From NCBI RefSeq assembly GCF_014196225.1, contig NZ_JACIDI010000001.1, positions 1-64,000 on the forward strand: a stretch of DNA of 64,000 bases, written 5' to 3'. The notes below the pieces were generated by a model that made no database searches, was not told the DNA's origin, and saw only the letters and a list, made by a program, of their open reading frames with translations. Source of the DNA: Bacteroides pyogenes. GTDB taxonomy: Bacteria; Bacteroidota; Bacteroidia; Bacteroidales; Bacteroidaceae. This document shows, piece by piece, positions 34,310 through 43,207 of this stretch (position 1 is its first letter; the number at the start of each line of letters is the position of its first letter). Position numbers and translations under genes: made by a program.

Positions 34310-36499
34310 CTATTTGGCGAACAGCAATTCTCTGTATTTGGGCAACGGCCATATCTCATCGTCCACTTCCATTTCAAGATGGTCGATATGGTCGCGTATC
34401 TTGTCGAGGTACGGCCGTACTTTTTCTTCGTAATCGAATGCTTTTTCCTTGTAATTTTCTTTGTGGTTGGCCACTTTGCGGGCTTCGGTCATTTCGTACA
34501 CCAATATTTTGATTGCCGTAACTCTGCGTGATATTTCACGGATCAAGTCTTTGCGGTCGGCACTCATCTGTTCGTATTCCTCAGCGGAGAAAACCTCTTT
34601 CAAGCCGCGCAGGTTTTCGAGAAGCCGGTTTTGGTAAGCCACGGCGATAGGGACGATATGGTTGATGGCCAGGTCGCCCAACACGCGGCTTTCTATCTGC
34701 ACCTTCATGGTGTATTTTTCGAGCTCTACCTCCAAGCGGCAGTTCAGCTCCGTTTCATTGAAGATGCGTTCGCCGATGAGCACGGCTTTCGATTGGTTGT
34801 CGACATAGTGCATCAGAGCCTCCGGCACGTGGCAGATGTTTGTCAGTCCGCGACGGGCGGCTTCCTGCTTCCACTCTTCGGAATATCCGTCGCCTTCGAA
34901 ACGGATGGGTTCGGAGGCTATGATGGTTTCTTTCAGAATACGGAAGATGGCCTCATCTTTGCCCACGCCTTCTTCCATCAACTTTTCGACAGAGGCGCGG
35001 AATTCATTCAACTGGTTTGCCATGGCGGCATTGATAGCTATCATGGCGGCCGCACAGTTTGAGGAAGAGCCTGCCGCACGGAACTCGAAACGGTTTCCGG
35101 TGAAGGCGAAAGGAGAAGTGCGGTTGCGGTCGGTCGTGTCGAGCAGAATTTCGGGAATCCTGCCGATGCCGAGCTTTAAAGTGGTCTTCTCTTCGGGGGT
35201 CATTTTGTCATTGCCTACCTGGCGCACGATTTCGTCGAGAGTGCCCGAAAGCTCTTTGCCTAAAAAACACGACAGGATGGCCGGAGGGGCTTCATTGGCT
35301 CCCAGCCGGTGGCTGTTGCCTGCGCTCATGATCGAGGCACGTAGCAAATTCTGATTCTTATAAACCATCATCAGTGCGTTTACAAGGAAAGTAAGAAACA
35401 GCATATTGCCTTTCGGGTTCTTTCCGGGAGCGAAGAGGTTGACTCCGGTATCTGTACATAACGACCAATTGTTGTGCTTCCCCGATCCGTTTACTCCGTT
35501 GTAAGGTTTTTCGTGTAGCAATACGTTGAAATGATGCTTGCGGGCAATGCGTTTCATCAGGTCCATTACGAGCTGGTTGTGGTCGTTGGCCAGGTTGCAG
35601 TTTTCGAACACCGGAGCCAGTTCGAATTGGTTGGGCGCCACTTCGTTGTGGCGTGTTTTGGCGGGAATTCCCAGCTTGTGGCACTCGATCTCGAGCTCTT
35701 TCATGAAAGCAGTCACACGGGGAGGGATGGAGCCGAAATAATGATCCTCCAATTGTTGGTCTTTGGCAGAAGAGTGTCCCATCAGCGTGCGTCCGGTAAG
35801 GCAAAGGTCCGGCCGTGCATTATATAAGGAAGAATCTACGAGGAAATATTCCTGCTCCCATCCTAAATTGGTAAATACGCGTGTAATGTTCTTGTCGAAG
35901 AGTTGCGATACTTCGGTTGCCGCCTTGTCTACCGCAGCAAGGGCTTTGAGCAGGGGAGTCTTGTAGTCGAGCGCTTCGCCCGTGTACGATATGAATATGG
36001 TAGGTATGCAAAGAGTAGTGTCTACGATGAAGGCGGGCGACGAAACGTCCCATGCGGTGTATCCTCTGGCCTCAAAGGTGTTGCGTATTCCTCCGTTGGG
36101 AAAAGAAGACGCATCGGGCTCTTGCTGAACCAGCAGTTTTCCCGAGAACCGTTCGATTACTTCGCCGTCTTCGCCGAACTCTATGAAGCCGTCGTGCTTT
36201 TCGGCGGTTCCGTCGGTCAATGGCTGAAACCAGTGCGTGTAGTGCGTCACGTTGAGCGATTTCGCCCAGCTTTTCATGCCGTTGGCTATCAGGTCGGCCA
36301 TTTCCCTGTTAATGGGTGTTCCTTTTTCGTTGGCGTCTATTACCGCTTTATAAGCTTCTTTCGGAAGATACTCCTGCATCTTCTTGCGGTCGAATACATG
36401 ACTGCCGTAGTAGTCGGAAACCTTGTTGGAAGGAACTGTCACTTCCAAAGGCTTCCGGGTGGAAAGCTCTTGCAAAGCAAAAAATCTCATTTTTGACAT
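34310..36499 (-). CDS. glnN: Glutamine synthetase type III
   Basis: The 729-residue length equals that of the Bacteroides fragilis GSIII. Recognisable blocks are FQPLTDGTAEKHDGF, IPTIFISYTGEALDYKTPLL, NLGWEQEYFLVD, ARHNEVAPNQFELAP (substrate-binding His/Asn region), NGVNGSGKHNNWS (ATP/ammonium loop) and RNRTSPFAFTGNRFEFRA. It joins glutamate and ammonium using ATP, the central ammonium-assimilation step, as a dodecamer in the cytosol. The start MSKMRFFALQEL is the usual one. It is monocistronic by layout, with its own -7 element and terminator. Confidence 0.96.
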   Translation of the reverse strand: MSKMRFFALQELSTRKPLEVTVPSNKVSDYYGSHVFDRKKMQEYLPKEAYKAVIDANEKGTPINREMADLIANGMKSWAKSLNVTHYTHWFQPLTDGTAEKHDGFIEFGEDGEVIERFSGKLLVQQEPDASSFPNGGIRNTFEARGYTAWDVSSPAFIVDTTLCIPTIFISYTGEALDYKTPLLKALAAVDKAATEVSQLFDKNITRVFTNLGWEQEYFLVDSSLYNARPDLCLTGRTLMGHSSAKDQQLEDHYFGSIPPRVTAFMKELEIECHKLGIPAKTRHNEVAPNQFELAPVFENCNLANDHNQLVMDLMKRIARKHHFNVLLHEKPYNGVNGSGKHNNWSLCTDTGVNLFAPGKNPKGNMLFLTFLVNALMMVYKNQNLLRASIMSAGNSHRLGANEAPPAILSCFLGKELSGTLDEIVRQVGNDKMTPEEKTTLKLGIGRIPEILLDTTDRNRTSPFAFTGNRFEFRAAGSSSNCAAAMIAINAAMANQLNEFRASVEKLMEEGVGKDEAIFRILKETIIASEPIRFEGDGYSEEWKQEAARRGLTNICHVPEALMHYVDNQSKAVLIGERIFNETELNCRLEVELEKYTMKVQIESRVLGDLAINHIVPIAVAYQNRLLENLRGLKEVFSAEEYEQMSADRKDLIREISRRVTAIKILVYEMTEARKVANHKENYKEKAFDYEEKVRPYLDKIRDHIDHLEMEVDDEIWPLPKYRELLFAK

Positions 36500-36528
36500 A
36501 GGTGTGTTGTTTTTGTGGGTCGATGGCG

Positions 36529-36536
36529 CAAAATTA
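36529..36536 (-). promoter_or_regulatory. -7 element of the glnN promoter
   Basis: TAATTTTG on the minus strand fits TAnnTTTG, about 30 nt upstream of the glnN ATG. No clear -33 TTTG is seen at 19-20 bp, which could mean an activator is needed. Confidence 0.5.
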
Positions 36537-36689
36537 GTGGTTTTTCTTGAATATACCCTATAAAAAATAGGGGTGATTTTGAAAAAAAGTGTGATTTTAT
36601 CTGTAAGAGGCGTTTTCCGATAGGCTTCGCCGGTAGTACCGTAGCCGTTCAGGGCAACCGGATATTATTGGCTTTTGATAATCTTTTTC

Positions 36690-36697
36690 TATATTTG
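36690..36697 (+). promoter_or_regulatory. -7 element of the DUF5686-type gene
   Basis: TATATTTG fits TAnnTTTG. The TTG start of the gene is 31 nt downstream, after the AAGGAG ribosome-binding site at 36713-36718. Confidence 0.5.
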
Positions 36698-36727
36698 TGT
36701 CACTATAAACTTAAGGAGTGACAATCA

Positions 36728-38917
36728 TTGAGAGGTAACATACTGACAGGATGGCTATTGTGCTTGTTTTTTCTGTTTCCGGCAAGGGGAGAAGCAAGCG
36801 TTGTGCTGAATCCCTATACCCGGCAGGGGATATCGGTGGACTCCATCATCGAACGTATGATGACCTTTGCCCCTTCTTATGAAATGATTGTGAATGAGTA
36901 TCGTGCGGGACTGTATATAAAAGGAAAAATACATATCCGTAAGAAGAATTTCATCCTTCGCTACGTTCCTTCGATGTTCCGGCTGCAAAGGGGGGTGCGC
37001 GAGTATTTGCTCGAAACGTATAGCGACCTGCATTATACGGCTCCGAATATTTACGACCAGAAGGTGAAGGCCGCACAAGGAACGATAAGAGGCACCAAAG
37101 GCGTGCCGGGACTGCTCGAATATTTCAATATCAACATCTACTCCTCTTCCCTCCTGAAAGACGAACGCCTGCTGTCTCCTCTCGCCAGAAACGGGAATAA
37201 GTATTATGTTTACCGGATAGACAGCGTGATGGGCGATCCGAATAATCTTGATTATCTGATACGCTTTACTCCCAAGACCAAAAGCGACCAGCTGGTGAGC
37301 GGGTGCATGATTGTCAGCGGCAATGTGTGGAGTATACGAAAAATAGAATTCGAAGGACGGTCGGAGTTGATTACTTTCAAATGCAGGATTCTGATGGGAG
37401 ATGTAAACAAACCGGATGAGTTTCTGCCGGTGAGGTATGACGTAAATGCTTCGTTCAGTTTCGTGGGGAATAAGATCGACGGCAATTATACGGCCTCTTT
37501 GAATTATAATTCTATCGAGCTGAAAGAAAAAAATGTGCGCAAGAAAGAAAAGAAGAATTATGACCTGTCGGACTCTTTTTCTTTGCGATGCGACACGAAT
37601 GCCTATAAAACGGATCCCTCCGTTTTTGCCATGCTGCGCCCCATTCCTTTGGAGGCGGGGGAAAAAGAACTGTATGAGGAGTATAAGTCGAGGCAAGACA
37701 CCGCATTGAAAATGAAGAAAGCCAAAGGACAGTCTTTTTGGGGAACGGTGGGCGATCTGATGGTGGAAGATTATAAATTCAACTTGGCTAATGTAGGGAG
37801 CCTTCGCTTCTCACCGTTCATCAACCCGCTGTTGTTCAGCTACAGCGGAAGCAACGGACTCTCTTACCGGCAGGACTTTCGCTATAACCGGCTGTTCAGG
37901 GGGGATAAATTGTTGCGGGTAGTCCCGAAATTCGGATATAACTTCACACGTAAAGAATTCTACTGGTCGATGAACGCCTCTTTTGAATATTGGCCGCAGA
38001 AGAGGGGAGTATTGAGGCTGAACACGGGAAGCGGTAACCGGATTTACAGCAGTAGAGTGTTGGATGAACTGAAAGCGATACCGGACAGCATTTTCGACTT
38101 CAACCAGATACATCTCGAATATTTTAAAGACTTGTATCTGAATGTCTTTCACTCTTGTGAGATTGTGAACGGACTGGAGCTGAATCTGGGATTTTCCGCC
38201 CACCGGCGAAAAGCGGTAGAACGCTCAAAGTTTATTTTCAACGGAAACCATCCGCTGCCTCCTCCCGATTTTCTGAGCAAGTTCAAAAACACGTATATCA
38301 GTTTTGCTCCGCATGTCCGTGTGGAGTGGACGCCGGGCATGTATTATTATATGAACGGGAGACGGAAAATGAATCTGTACTCCCGGTATCCTACGTTTTC
38401 TGTCGATTACGAACGCGGCATCAAGGGCGTGTTTCGCAGTACGGGCGAGTATGAGAAGGTGGAGTTCGATATTCAGCATAAGGTGAAAATGGACCTGATG
38501 CACAATATTTATTATCGTTTGGGCATGGGAATGTTTACCAATCAGGATGAATTGTATTTTGTAGACTTTGCCCACTTCTCGCGCCATAATCTGCCTGTCG
38601 GCTGGAACGATGAGATCGGCGGCGTGTTTCAATTGCTCGACGCGCGTTGGTATAACTCTTCCCGAAGGTATATAAGAGGGCATTTCACTTACGAGGCTCC
38701 GTTGTTGCTTTTGAAGCATCTGGTGAAGCGTACCCGCTATGTACAAAACGAACGCATTTATCTCAGTGCGCTTTCCATGCCTCATTTGCGTCCTTACATG
38801 GAAGCGGGATACGGCATAGGAACGCATATCTTTGATTTCGGCTTTTTTGTGGGAGGCGGAAATTGGAAGTTCGACCAGATAGGTTGTAAATTCACATTCG
38901 AGCTGTTCAACCGGTAG
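36728..38917 (+). CDS. Outer-membrane beta-barrel protein, DUF5686 type
   Basis: The start is TTG (MRGNILTGWLLCLFF): an AAGGAG lies 10 bp before it and an in-frame TGA just upstream excludes a longer form. A signal peptide (cleavage after ARGEA) precedes 729 residues of alternating beta strands with frequent aromatic turns (LYSRYPTFSVDYERGIKG, YVVRFT-like patches), ending in CKFTFELFNR with a C-terminal aromatic. This matches DUF5686 proteins, which often carry a carboxypeptidase-regulatory-like domain; that domain is not evident here. The function is unknown; it is probably an envelope barrel. It stands alone with promoter and terminator. Confidence 0.72.
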   Translation: MRGNILTGWLLCLFFLFPARGEASVVLNPYTRQGISVDSIIERMMTFAPSYEMIVNEYRAGLYIKGKIHIRKKNFILRYVPSMFRLQRGVREYLLETYSDLHYTAPNIYDQKVKAAQGTIRGTKGVPGLLEYFNINIYSSSLLKDERLLSPLARNGNKYYVYRIDSVMGDPNNLDYLIRFTPKTKSDQLVSGCMIVSGNVWSIRKIEFEGRSELITFKCRILMGDVNKPDEFLPVRYDVNASFSFVGNKIDGNYTASLNYNSIELKEKNVRKKEKKNYDLSDSFSLRCDTNAYKTDPSVFAMLRPIPLEAGEKELYEEYKSRQDTALKMKKAKGQSFWGTVGDLMVEDYKFNLANVGSLRFSPFINPLLFSYSGSNGLSYRQDFRYNRLFRGDKLLRVVPKFGYNFTRKEFYWSMNASFEYWPQKRGVLRLNTGSGNRIYSSRVLDELKAIPDSIFDFNQIHLEYFKDLYLNVFHSCEIVNGLELNLGFSAHRRKAVERSKFIFNGNHPLPPPDFLSKFKNTYISFAPHVRVEWTPGMYYYMNGRRKMNLYSRYPTFSVDYERGIKGVFRSTGEYEKVEFDIQHKVKMDLMHNIYYRLGMGMFTNQDELYFVDFAHFSRHNLPVGWNDEIGGVFQLLDARWYNSSRRYIRGHFTYEAPLLLLKHLVKRTRYVQNERIYLSALSMPHLRPYMEAGYGIGTHIFDFGFFVGGGNWKFDQIGCKFTFELFNR

Positions 38918-39070
38918 TCCGGGATATTCAGCAAATGCCTCAAATTTCTATATTTGTTTTTTCTTCTTCTACTCTTTTCAATGTTAAATTCGTTGCATTT
39001 GCGCATAAGTATGCAAACTACCTTCCGGCCGGATAGTGCTCTCGCGGCTAAGTGCTTATCAGGATATGGC

Positions 39071-39107
39071 GCCCTGACAAAATCGCTACTTTGTCAAGGC
39101 TGTTTTT
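39071..39107 (+). terminator. Terminator after the DUF5686-type gene
   Basis: TGACAAA (39075-39081) and TTTGTCA (39090-39096), extended by GCC/GGC with one mismatch, are followed by TGTTTTT. It separates the barrel gene from the convergent cytolysin-like gene. Confidence 0.65.
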
Positions 39108-39122
39108 ATTGTTACACATTAC

Positions 39123-41255
39123 TCATAAAGCCTTTACTTCAGAGATTCTCACAGATCTGAAAACGCTGCCTTTCAGTACGATTTCCATTGCCCCCGTTTC
39201 TATTTCCCCGTGATTAAGCCGTCGCTCGTCCTGGGCATCCCAGCCGTCTATCCTGCTGAATCGGGTTCTTATTCGCAATAAGGGATTTTTATAAATATAT
39301 TCACCGGGCTGCAGGTCGCCGTACTCTCTTGTCCTGCTGTTTTGGAATTTATACCACCAGGGATCTGACACCTTCGACGGGCTGTTGCCGTTTACAATCT
39401 TAAAAATAACAGGAGTTCCATTTTTTACACGGAAGCACTGCACATCGAGTTGCACCTTTACGTGGCCGTCCGCTATTCTTACGTCTTTCACATTGATTTT
39501 TGCGGATATTCTTCTCGGGCATCGTGTGTAGCCAATCCGGTACTGTGTTCCGGAGTACAATGGTCTGATAATCTTACCGGGATACGCTCCGGTAATAAGC
39601 TGGATCGTATATTTCGTTACAACTCCCTGATTGTTTGGCCCGAATTTCATGTTGTCGCTCATGGCTTTTTCCAACTCTGCCTGACTGCGTTTGCTTCTCA
39701 GAACACTTATAGTCAACCCCGTACCTCCGAGGTTAAAGATCTCGTCGTTGGTGTAGCTTGAGGATTCGGCAAGCGATTGACTTGCATTTGCCGTTTGTCC
39801 GTATCCGGATACTTTCTGGGAAGAATCAAATGTGAAATTCTTTGCAGAATACTCTTTCATGTAGCTGAATGTCCTGCCGTAGGTTACTGAAGTGACAATA
39901 GCAATGGCTTTTCCTCTCAGTTCATTGCTGAGTTGCTGCCAAGTCACGCTCTTGTCGAATAGAGAGGAAGGGTCTTGTTTCCAGTTGTCCTTCAACTTGA
40001 TGGTGAAGTAATCTTGGTCTAACGTGGTAGCCTGAATAAATGACTGCTCCGAAGAAGAGGCTTTTGCCTTTACATTGACATTGCAGCCTGCAAATGAAGA
40101 ATCTACATTCAAATCCATCATCAGGCTCTTTTGGCTGGTATGGATTTTTGTTCTTGGCCTTTGTACGCCCGGAGCTTCGTATCTTGAATCCCTTAACAGA
40201 GTCTGCATAATTCTATTCGTAGCCTCTCTTACGTCAGAATTGTTAGGGCTGACGTTACTCTGGGAAGGATTACCACCGGCGAGGAAGTCTCCATAAATAG
40301 AAATCTTGTTTCTTGGAATCCTGCCCAAAGGATGTGGAGTTCCACTTGTTATTTGGTCGTCAACCACAAGTATTGCTCCCGGATAGATATTCTCATATCC
40401 ACTTCCACGTACATATATCTCCCGTTCGCTGAATGTATCGGGTTTCTTGTCCAAGATAAAAGCAAACTCTCTGTCCGGCAGGCTTTCAAATGCGTCCGGA
40501 TATTGCGTCTTGTCATTATACATGTCGTTGTTTATCAAATCGGCAGGCCGATAGGCTATAGATGCCAGTCCGGAATTGATTTCCTTCCGTCTCTGCTCAT
40601 CCGTGTTACTGCCTGCTGAACTTGCGGTAGTGACATGTAGGCTGTTGTATTGCGAGAATTTCTCCCCGTCATGCACCCAGACTGTAATGTGATAGCTGGT
40701 ATTGGGGAACAATCCTGTTATTTTATAGGTATCTGCATCCTTAAGATAAGGTCCCTGCTTCCTGTTGGCATTATCGTATGCCGGTCCCTGCGTCCATGTC
40801 AGTACATAGCGAAGATCCTTCTGGGCGGTTTCCTTGTCCGTAGCCTTCTGCCATGACAGTTCAATGCTGTTGGTACTGATTCTGCTGACAACCACCACCT
40901 TGTTTGGGATGTAAGGGGCAATGTTGGGTACAGCGTCAGGCAGGGTGGTTACTTTGGTGCGGGCATACGTGTTCTCATATCCATTCGGATCTCTCACATA
41001 TACGATAATTTCGTAAGTAGTGTTAGGCTTGAGCCCTGTAATGGTGTAGGAGGAGTTGTCGAATTTCCTTTCACCTATCTTGCGGATATTGTTGTCCCAT
41101 ACGTAAGGGGCTACGCACCATGTGACGGTGTACATCAACTCACTTTGAGGGCTTTCCTTGTCAGTAGCCTTGTTCCAACGAATTGAAATACTGTTTTTCG
41201 TTTTGTTGGTAATCGTGATGTCCTTGACAGCAACAATCGGTTGAGTATTAGCCAT
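39123..41255 (-). CDS. Cholesterol-dependent-cytolysin-like protein with two FN3 domains
   Basis: The start is set at the ATG of MANTQPIVAVKDI (41255) with AAGG upstream; a TTG 12 bp earlier is possible. Two fibronectin type III domains (about 5-105 and 112-215, each ending in a TITGLKPNTTYEIIVYV-like strand) precede a region like thiol-activated cytolysins (225 to the end). It shows YPGAILVVDDQI, PLGRIPRNKISIYGDFL, AIAIVTSVTYGRTFSY (compare VAYGRTxY) and paired helical bundles that could become membrane hairpins. The Trp-rich undecapeptide and a signal peptide are both absent. The 710-residue protein is therefore a CDC-like relative of the Bacteroidetes type rather than a classical toxin. 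It is AT-rich and alone, with no visible partner. Confidence 0.72.
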   Translation of the reverse strand: MANTQPIVAVKDITITNKTKNSISIRWNKATDKESPQSELMYTVTWCVAPYVWDNNIRKIGERKFDNSSYTITGLKPNTTYEIIVYVRDPNGYENTYARTKVTTLPDAVPNIAPYIPNKVVVVSRISTNSIELSWQKATDKETAQKDLRYVLTWTQGPAYDNANRKQGPYLKDADTYKITGLFPNTSYHITVWVHDGEKFSQYNSLHVTTASSAGSNTDEQRRKEINSGLASIAYRPADLINNDMYNDKTQYPDAFESLPDREFAFILDKKPDTFSEREIYVRGSGYENIYPGAILVVDDQITSGTPHPLGRIPRNKISIYGDFLAGGNPSQSNVSPNNSDVREATNRIMQTLLRDSRYEAPGVQRPRTKIHTSQKSLMMDLNVDSSFAGCNVNVKAKASSSEQSFIQATTLDQDYFTIKLKDNWKQDPSSLFDKSVTWQQLSNELRGKAIAIVTSVTYGRTFSYMKEYSAKNFTFDSSQKVSGYGQTANASQSLAESSSYTNDEIFNLGGTGLTISVLRSKRSQAELEKAMSDNMKFGPNNQGVVTKYTIQLITGAYPGKIIRPLYSGTQYRIGYTRCPRRISAKINVKDVRIADGHVKVQLDVQCFRVKNGTPVIFKIVNGNSPSKVSDPWWYKFQNSRTREYGDLQPGEYIYKNPLLRIRTRFSRIDGWDAQDERRLNHGEIETGAMEIVLKGSVFRSVRISEVKAL

Positions 41256-41416
41256 AGTTTTATGCAATTGACCTTAATACTATTGCGAGGTTTTAAATGA
41301 TTAACTTTTTGAGCCTATAATCTATTGGTATTGTTCGTTTTTTTGTTCATACTTGCTTTGAATTAAAAGAATGATATATAAGGTTGATATATATAGTCTT
41401 GTTCTGCATGCCTTAA

Positions 41417-41677
41417 TTATGACAGGTTGCCCGTGAAGATACTTATGAGCCGTTGCCACAGCGTGCGGCGGGGTGGCTTGCAGTCAGGCGGCTCGCGTCC
41501 TGCATTCTCAGGCGGCGCGTTCTCGGGATGAGGGTTGTCCTCAGCGGGCAATCTACGCCGTTCGAACTCGATGTCTATCATTTGGCGAACGGTGTCAAGC
41601 AGTTGCATTCGGTCGTCAAGAAAGCCTAAGTCTTCATCGTAGGGTTGCTTGGGTCTGCTGTCGTTCTTCCGCTTCAT
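41417..41677 (-). CDS. Small unknown protein
   Basis: The 86-residue, charged protein begins MKRKNDSRPKQPYDEDLGF, has a central helix (MQLLDTVRQMIDIEFERRRL), a Pro/Glu-rich linker and a C-terminal amphipathic helix (LWQRLISIF). The base composition is richer in GC than the cytolysin-like gene beside it. Nothing indicates a function. The mix of foreign-looking genes around it suggests cargo or backbone of a mobile element. Confidence 0.55.
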   Translation of the reverse strand: MKRKNDSRPKQPYDEDLGFLDDRMQLLDTVRQMIDIEFERRRLPAEDNPHPENAPPENAGREPPDCKPPRRTLWQRLISIFTGNLS

Positions 41678-42037
41678 ACTTTTTATGATTTGAACAGTTA
41701 GCGGATTATTTCAATCCGTCTGAGAGCGTTTCATCTTTGTTGCTTGTCACATTACAAAGCTAAAGATGAAGGGGTGAACCGACCTTGCAAATCCTGCCAA
41801 AATTCTTGCGCCATCGGACATCCTGCATTTTCCCCATCTTGCATCATCGGACATTTTTAGTCTGTAATGAGTTGTGTACGAGCCGGTTGTGCTGACATAT
41901 TTGCACATTTTGACAATCCTTGGTTTTGAATCATCGAATAGAAATTCAAAGACAAATTCACAGGGATATTCGGATAGAGGTAGCTTTGCTTCTCACCACC
42001 TTAAACAGTAGTCAAATAAGAGAAGGTGGTCTTTCTC
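41678..42037. other. Intergenic region between divergent genes
   Basis: About 360 bp. It contains a 9-bp inverted repeat TTCATCTTT/AAAGATGAA (about 41729-41772), a minus-strand TAGCTTTG that may be a -7 element for the small gene, and two copies of ATCGGACAT about 35 bp apart near 41814-41860. No gene was found. Confidence 0.5.
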
Positions 42038-42068
42038 TTTGGTTGTTTCCGAACTTTTTGTAACTTTG
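42038..42068 (+). promoter_or_regulatory. Bacteroides-type promoter for the Fic gene
   Basis: TTTG (42038-42041), a 19-bp spacer and TAACTTTG (42061-42068) match both consensus elements exactly. The start codon follows 20 bp later. Confidence 0.8.
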
Positions 42069-42088
42069 TGGAATCTAATGCTCGATGA

Positions 42089-43204
42089 ATGAAACAGATA
42101 CAGGAACTCTATCAGAAGTGGCAGTCGATGCAGCCCCTCTCGTCGGAAGACGAGGAACGGCTTCGGCGAAAGTTTATGTTTGACTTCAATTTCAACAGCA
42201 ACCATATCGAGGGAAATACCCTTACATACGGGCAGACGGAAGTGTTGCTGCTGCTCGGCGAAGTGGTCGGCCCTGCCAAGATGAAGGATCTGGAAGAGAT
42301 GAAAGCGCATAACGTGTGCCTGAAGATGATGGAGGCGGAGGCATTGGGCGACCATCCCCTGACGGAGGGTTTCATCCGCAATCTGCAATACACGATGCTG
42401 AGGGAGGACTACGAGATGTTCAGACAGTTGCCCGGTGGCATACAGACCGGTTACGTGGCACGTGCCGGGTGCTACAAGACCCGCCCGAACTCTGTCATCA
42501 CACCCACCGGAGAGTGTTTCGACTATGCCTCCCCCGAAGAAACACCGGCTTTCATGCATGACCTTGTGGCTTGGTACAATCTTGTGGCGGACACCGATGA
42601 GTATTCACCCATAGAACTTGCCTCGCTGTTTCATTACCGATACATCCGCATACACCCTTTTGAAGACGGTAACGGACGCATTGCCCGGTTGCTGATGAAC
42701 TTTATCCTGTTGCGCAAGCGGTATCCGATGATAGTCGTTCGCAGCAGCAACAAGCATACCTACCTCAATGCGCTCAGGGAAGCCGATGCGAGGGTGGGTT
42801 CTTTCCCGTCGGATGGCGCAAACGCCACACGGGAGCATATAAAACCTTTTACGACATATCTGGAAAAACTGCTTGCCGGTGAACTAATGCAGAACATAGC
42901 CTTCGTCGAGGGCAATGCAAGTCGTATATGGTGGTACAACGGTGAGCTCATCTCTTTCCGAAGTCTGCGTACCCCGCGGCTGCTGCAAATACTTGCCGAT
43001 AATCCCAGAGTTACAAATGCAGAATTGTCCTCACTCTTGGGCATCAACACCTCGGCTGTGCAAAAGCAACTGGCAACACTGTCGGGCAAGGGGTATATCG
43101 TGAAAGAAAGCAACCCCAAACGATGGCGTGTCATAGCATTGCCAACTACCTCGAAAGGTGGAAATACAAACGAAGGTGGTCAAACCAATACTGTGGAAAA
43201 ATGA
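42089..43204 (+). CDS. Fic-family AMP-transferase-like protein with wHTH tail
   Basis: The 371-residue protein carries the Fic motif HPFEDGNGR (189-197; catalytic His189), preceded by a flap-like hairpin. The N-terminal helix carries SNHIEG (37-42), matching the inhibitory motif [ST]xxxE[GN] of class II Fic proteins, so the activity is probably self-restrained. The last about 90 residues contain a winged-helix segment (LLQILADNPRVTNAELSSLLGINTSAVQKQLATLSGKGYI). Such proteins usually attach AMP to Ser/Thr/Tyr of target proteins. Target unknown. It starts 20 bp after a perfect promoter and is followed after 3 bp by the broken hybrid sensor gene, likely in one transcript. Confidence 0.87.
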   Translation: MKQIQELYQKWQSMQPLSSEDEERLRRKFMFDFNFNSNHIEGNTLTYGQTEVLLLLGEVVGPAKMKDLEEMKAHNVCLKMMEAEALGDHPLTEGFIRNLQYTMLREDYEMFRQLPGGIQTGYVARAGCYKTRPNSVITPTGECFDYASPEETPAFMHDLVAWYNLVADTDEYSPIELASLFHYRYIRIHPFEDGNGRIARLLMNFILLRKRYPMIVVRSSNKHTYLNALREADARVGSFPSDGANATREHIKPFTTYLEKLLAGELMQNIAFVEGNASRIWWYNGELISFRSLRTPRLLQILADNPRVTNAELSSLLGINTSAVQKQLATLSGKGYIVKESNPKRWRVIALPTTSKGGNTNEGGQTNTVEK

Positions 43205-43207
43205 AAT

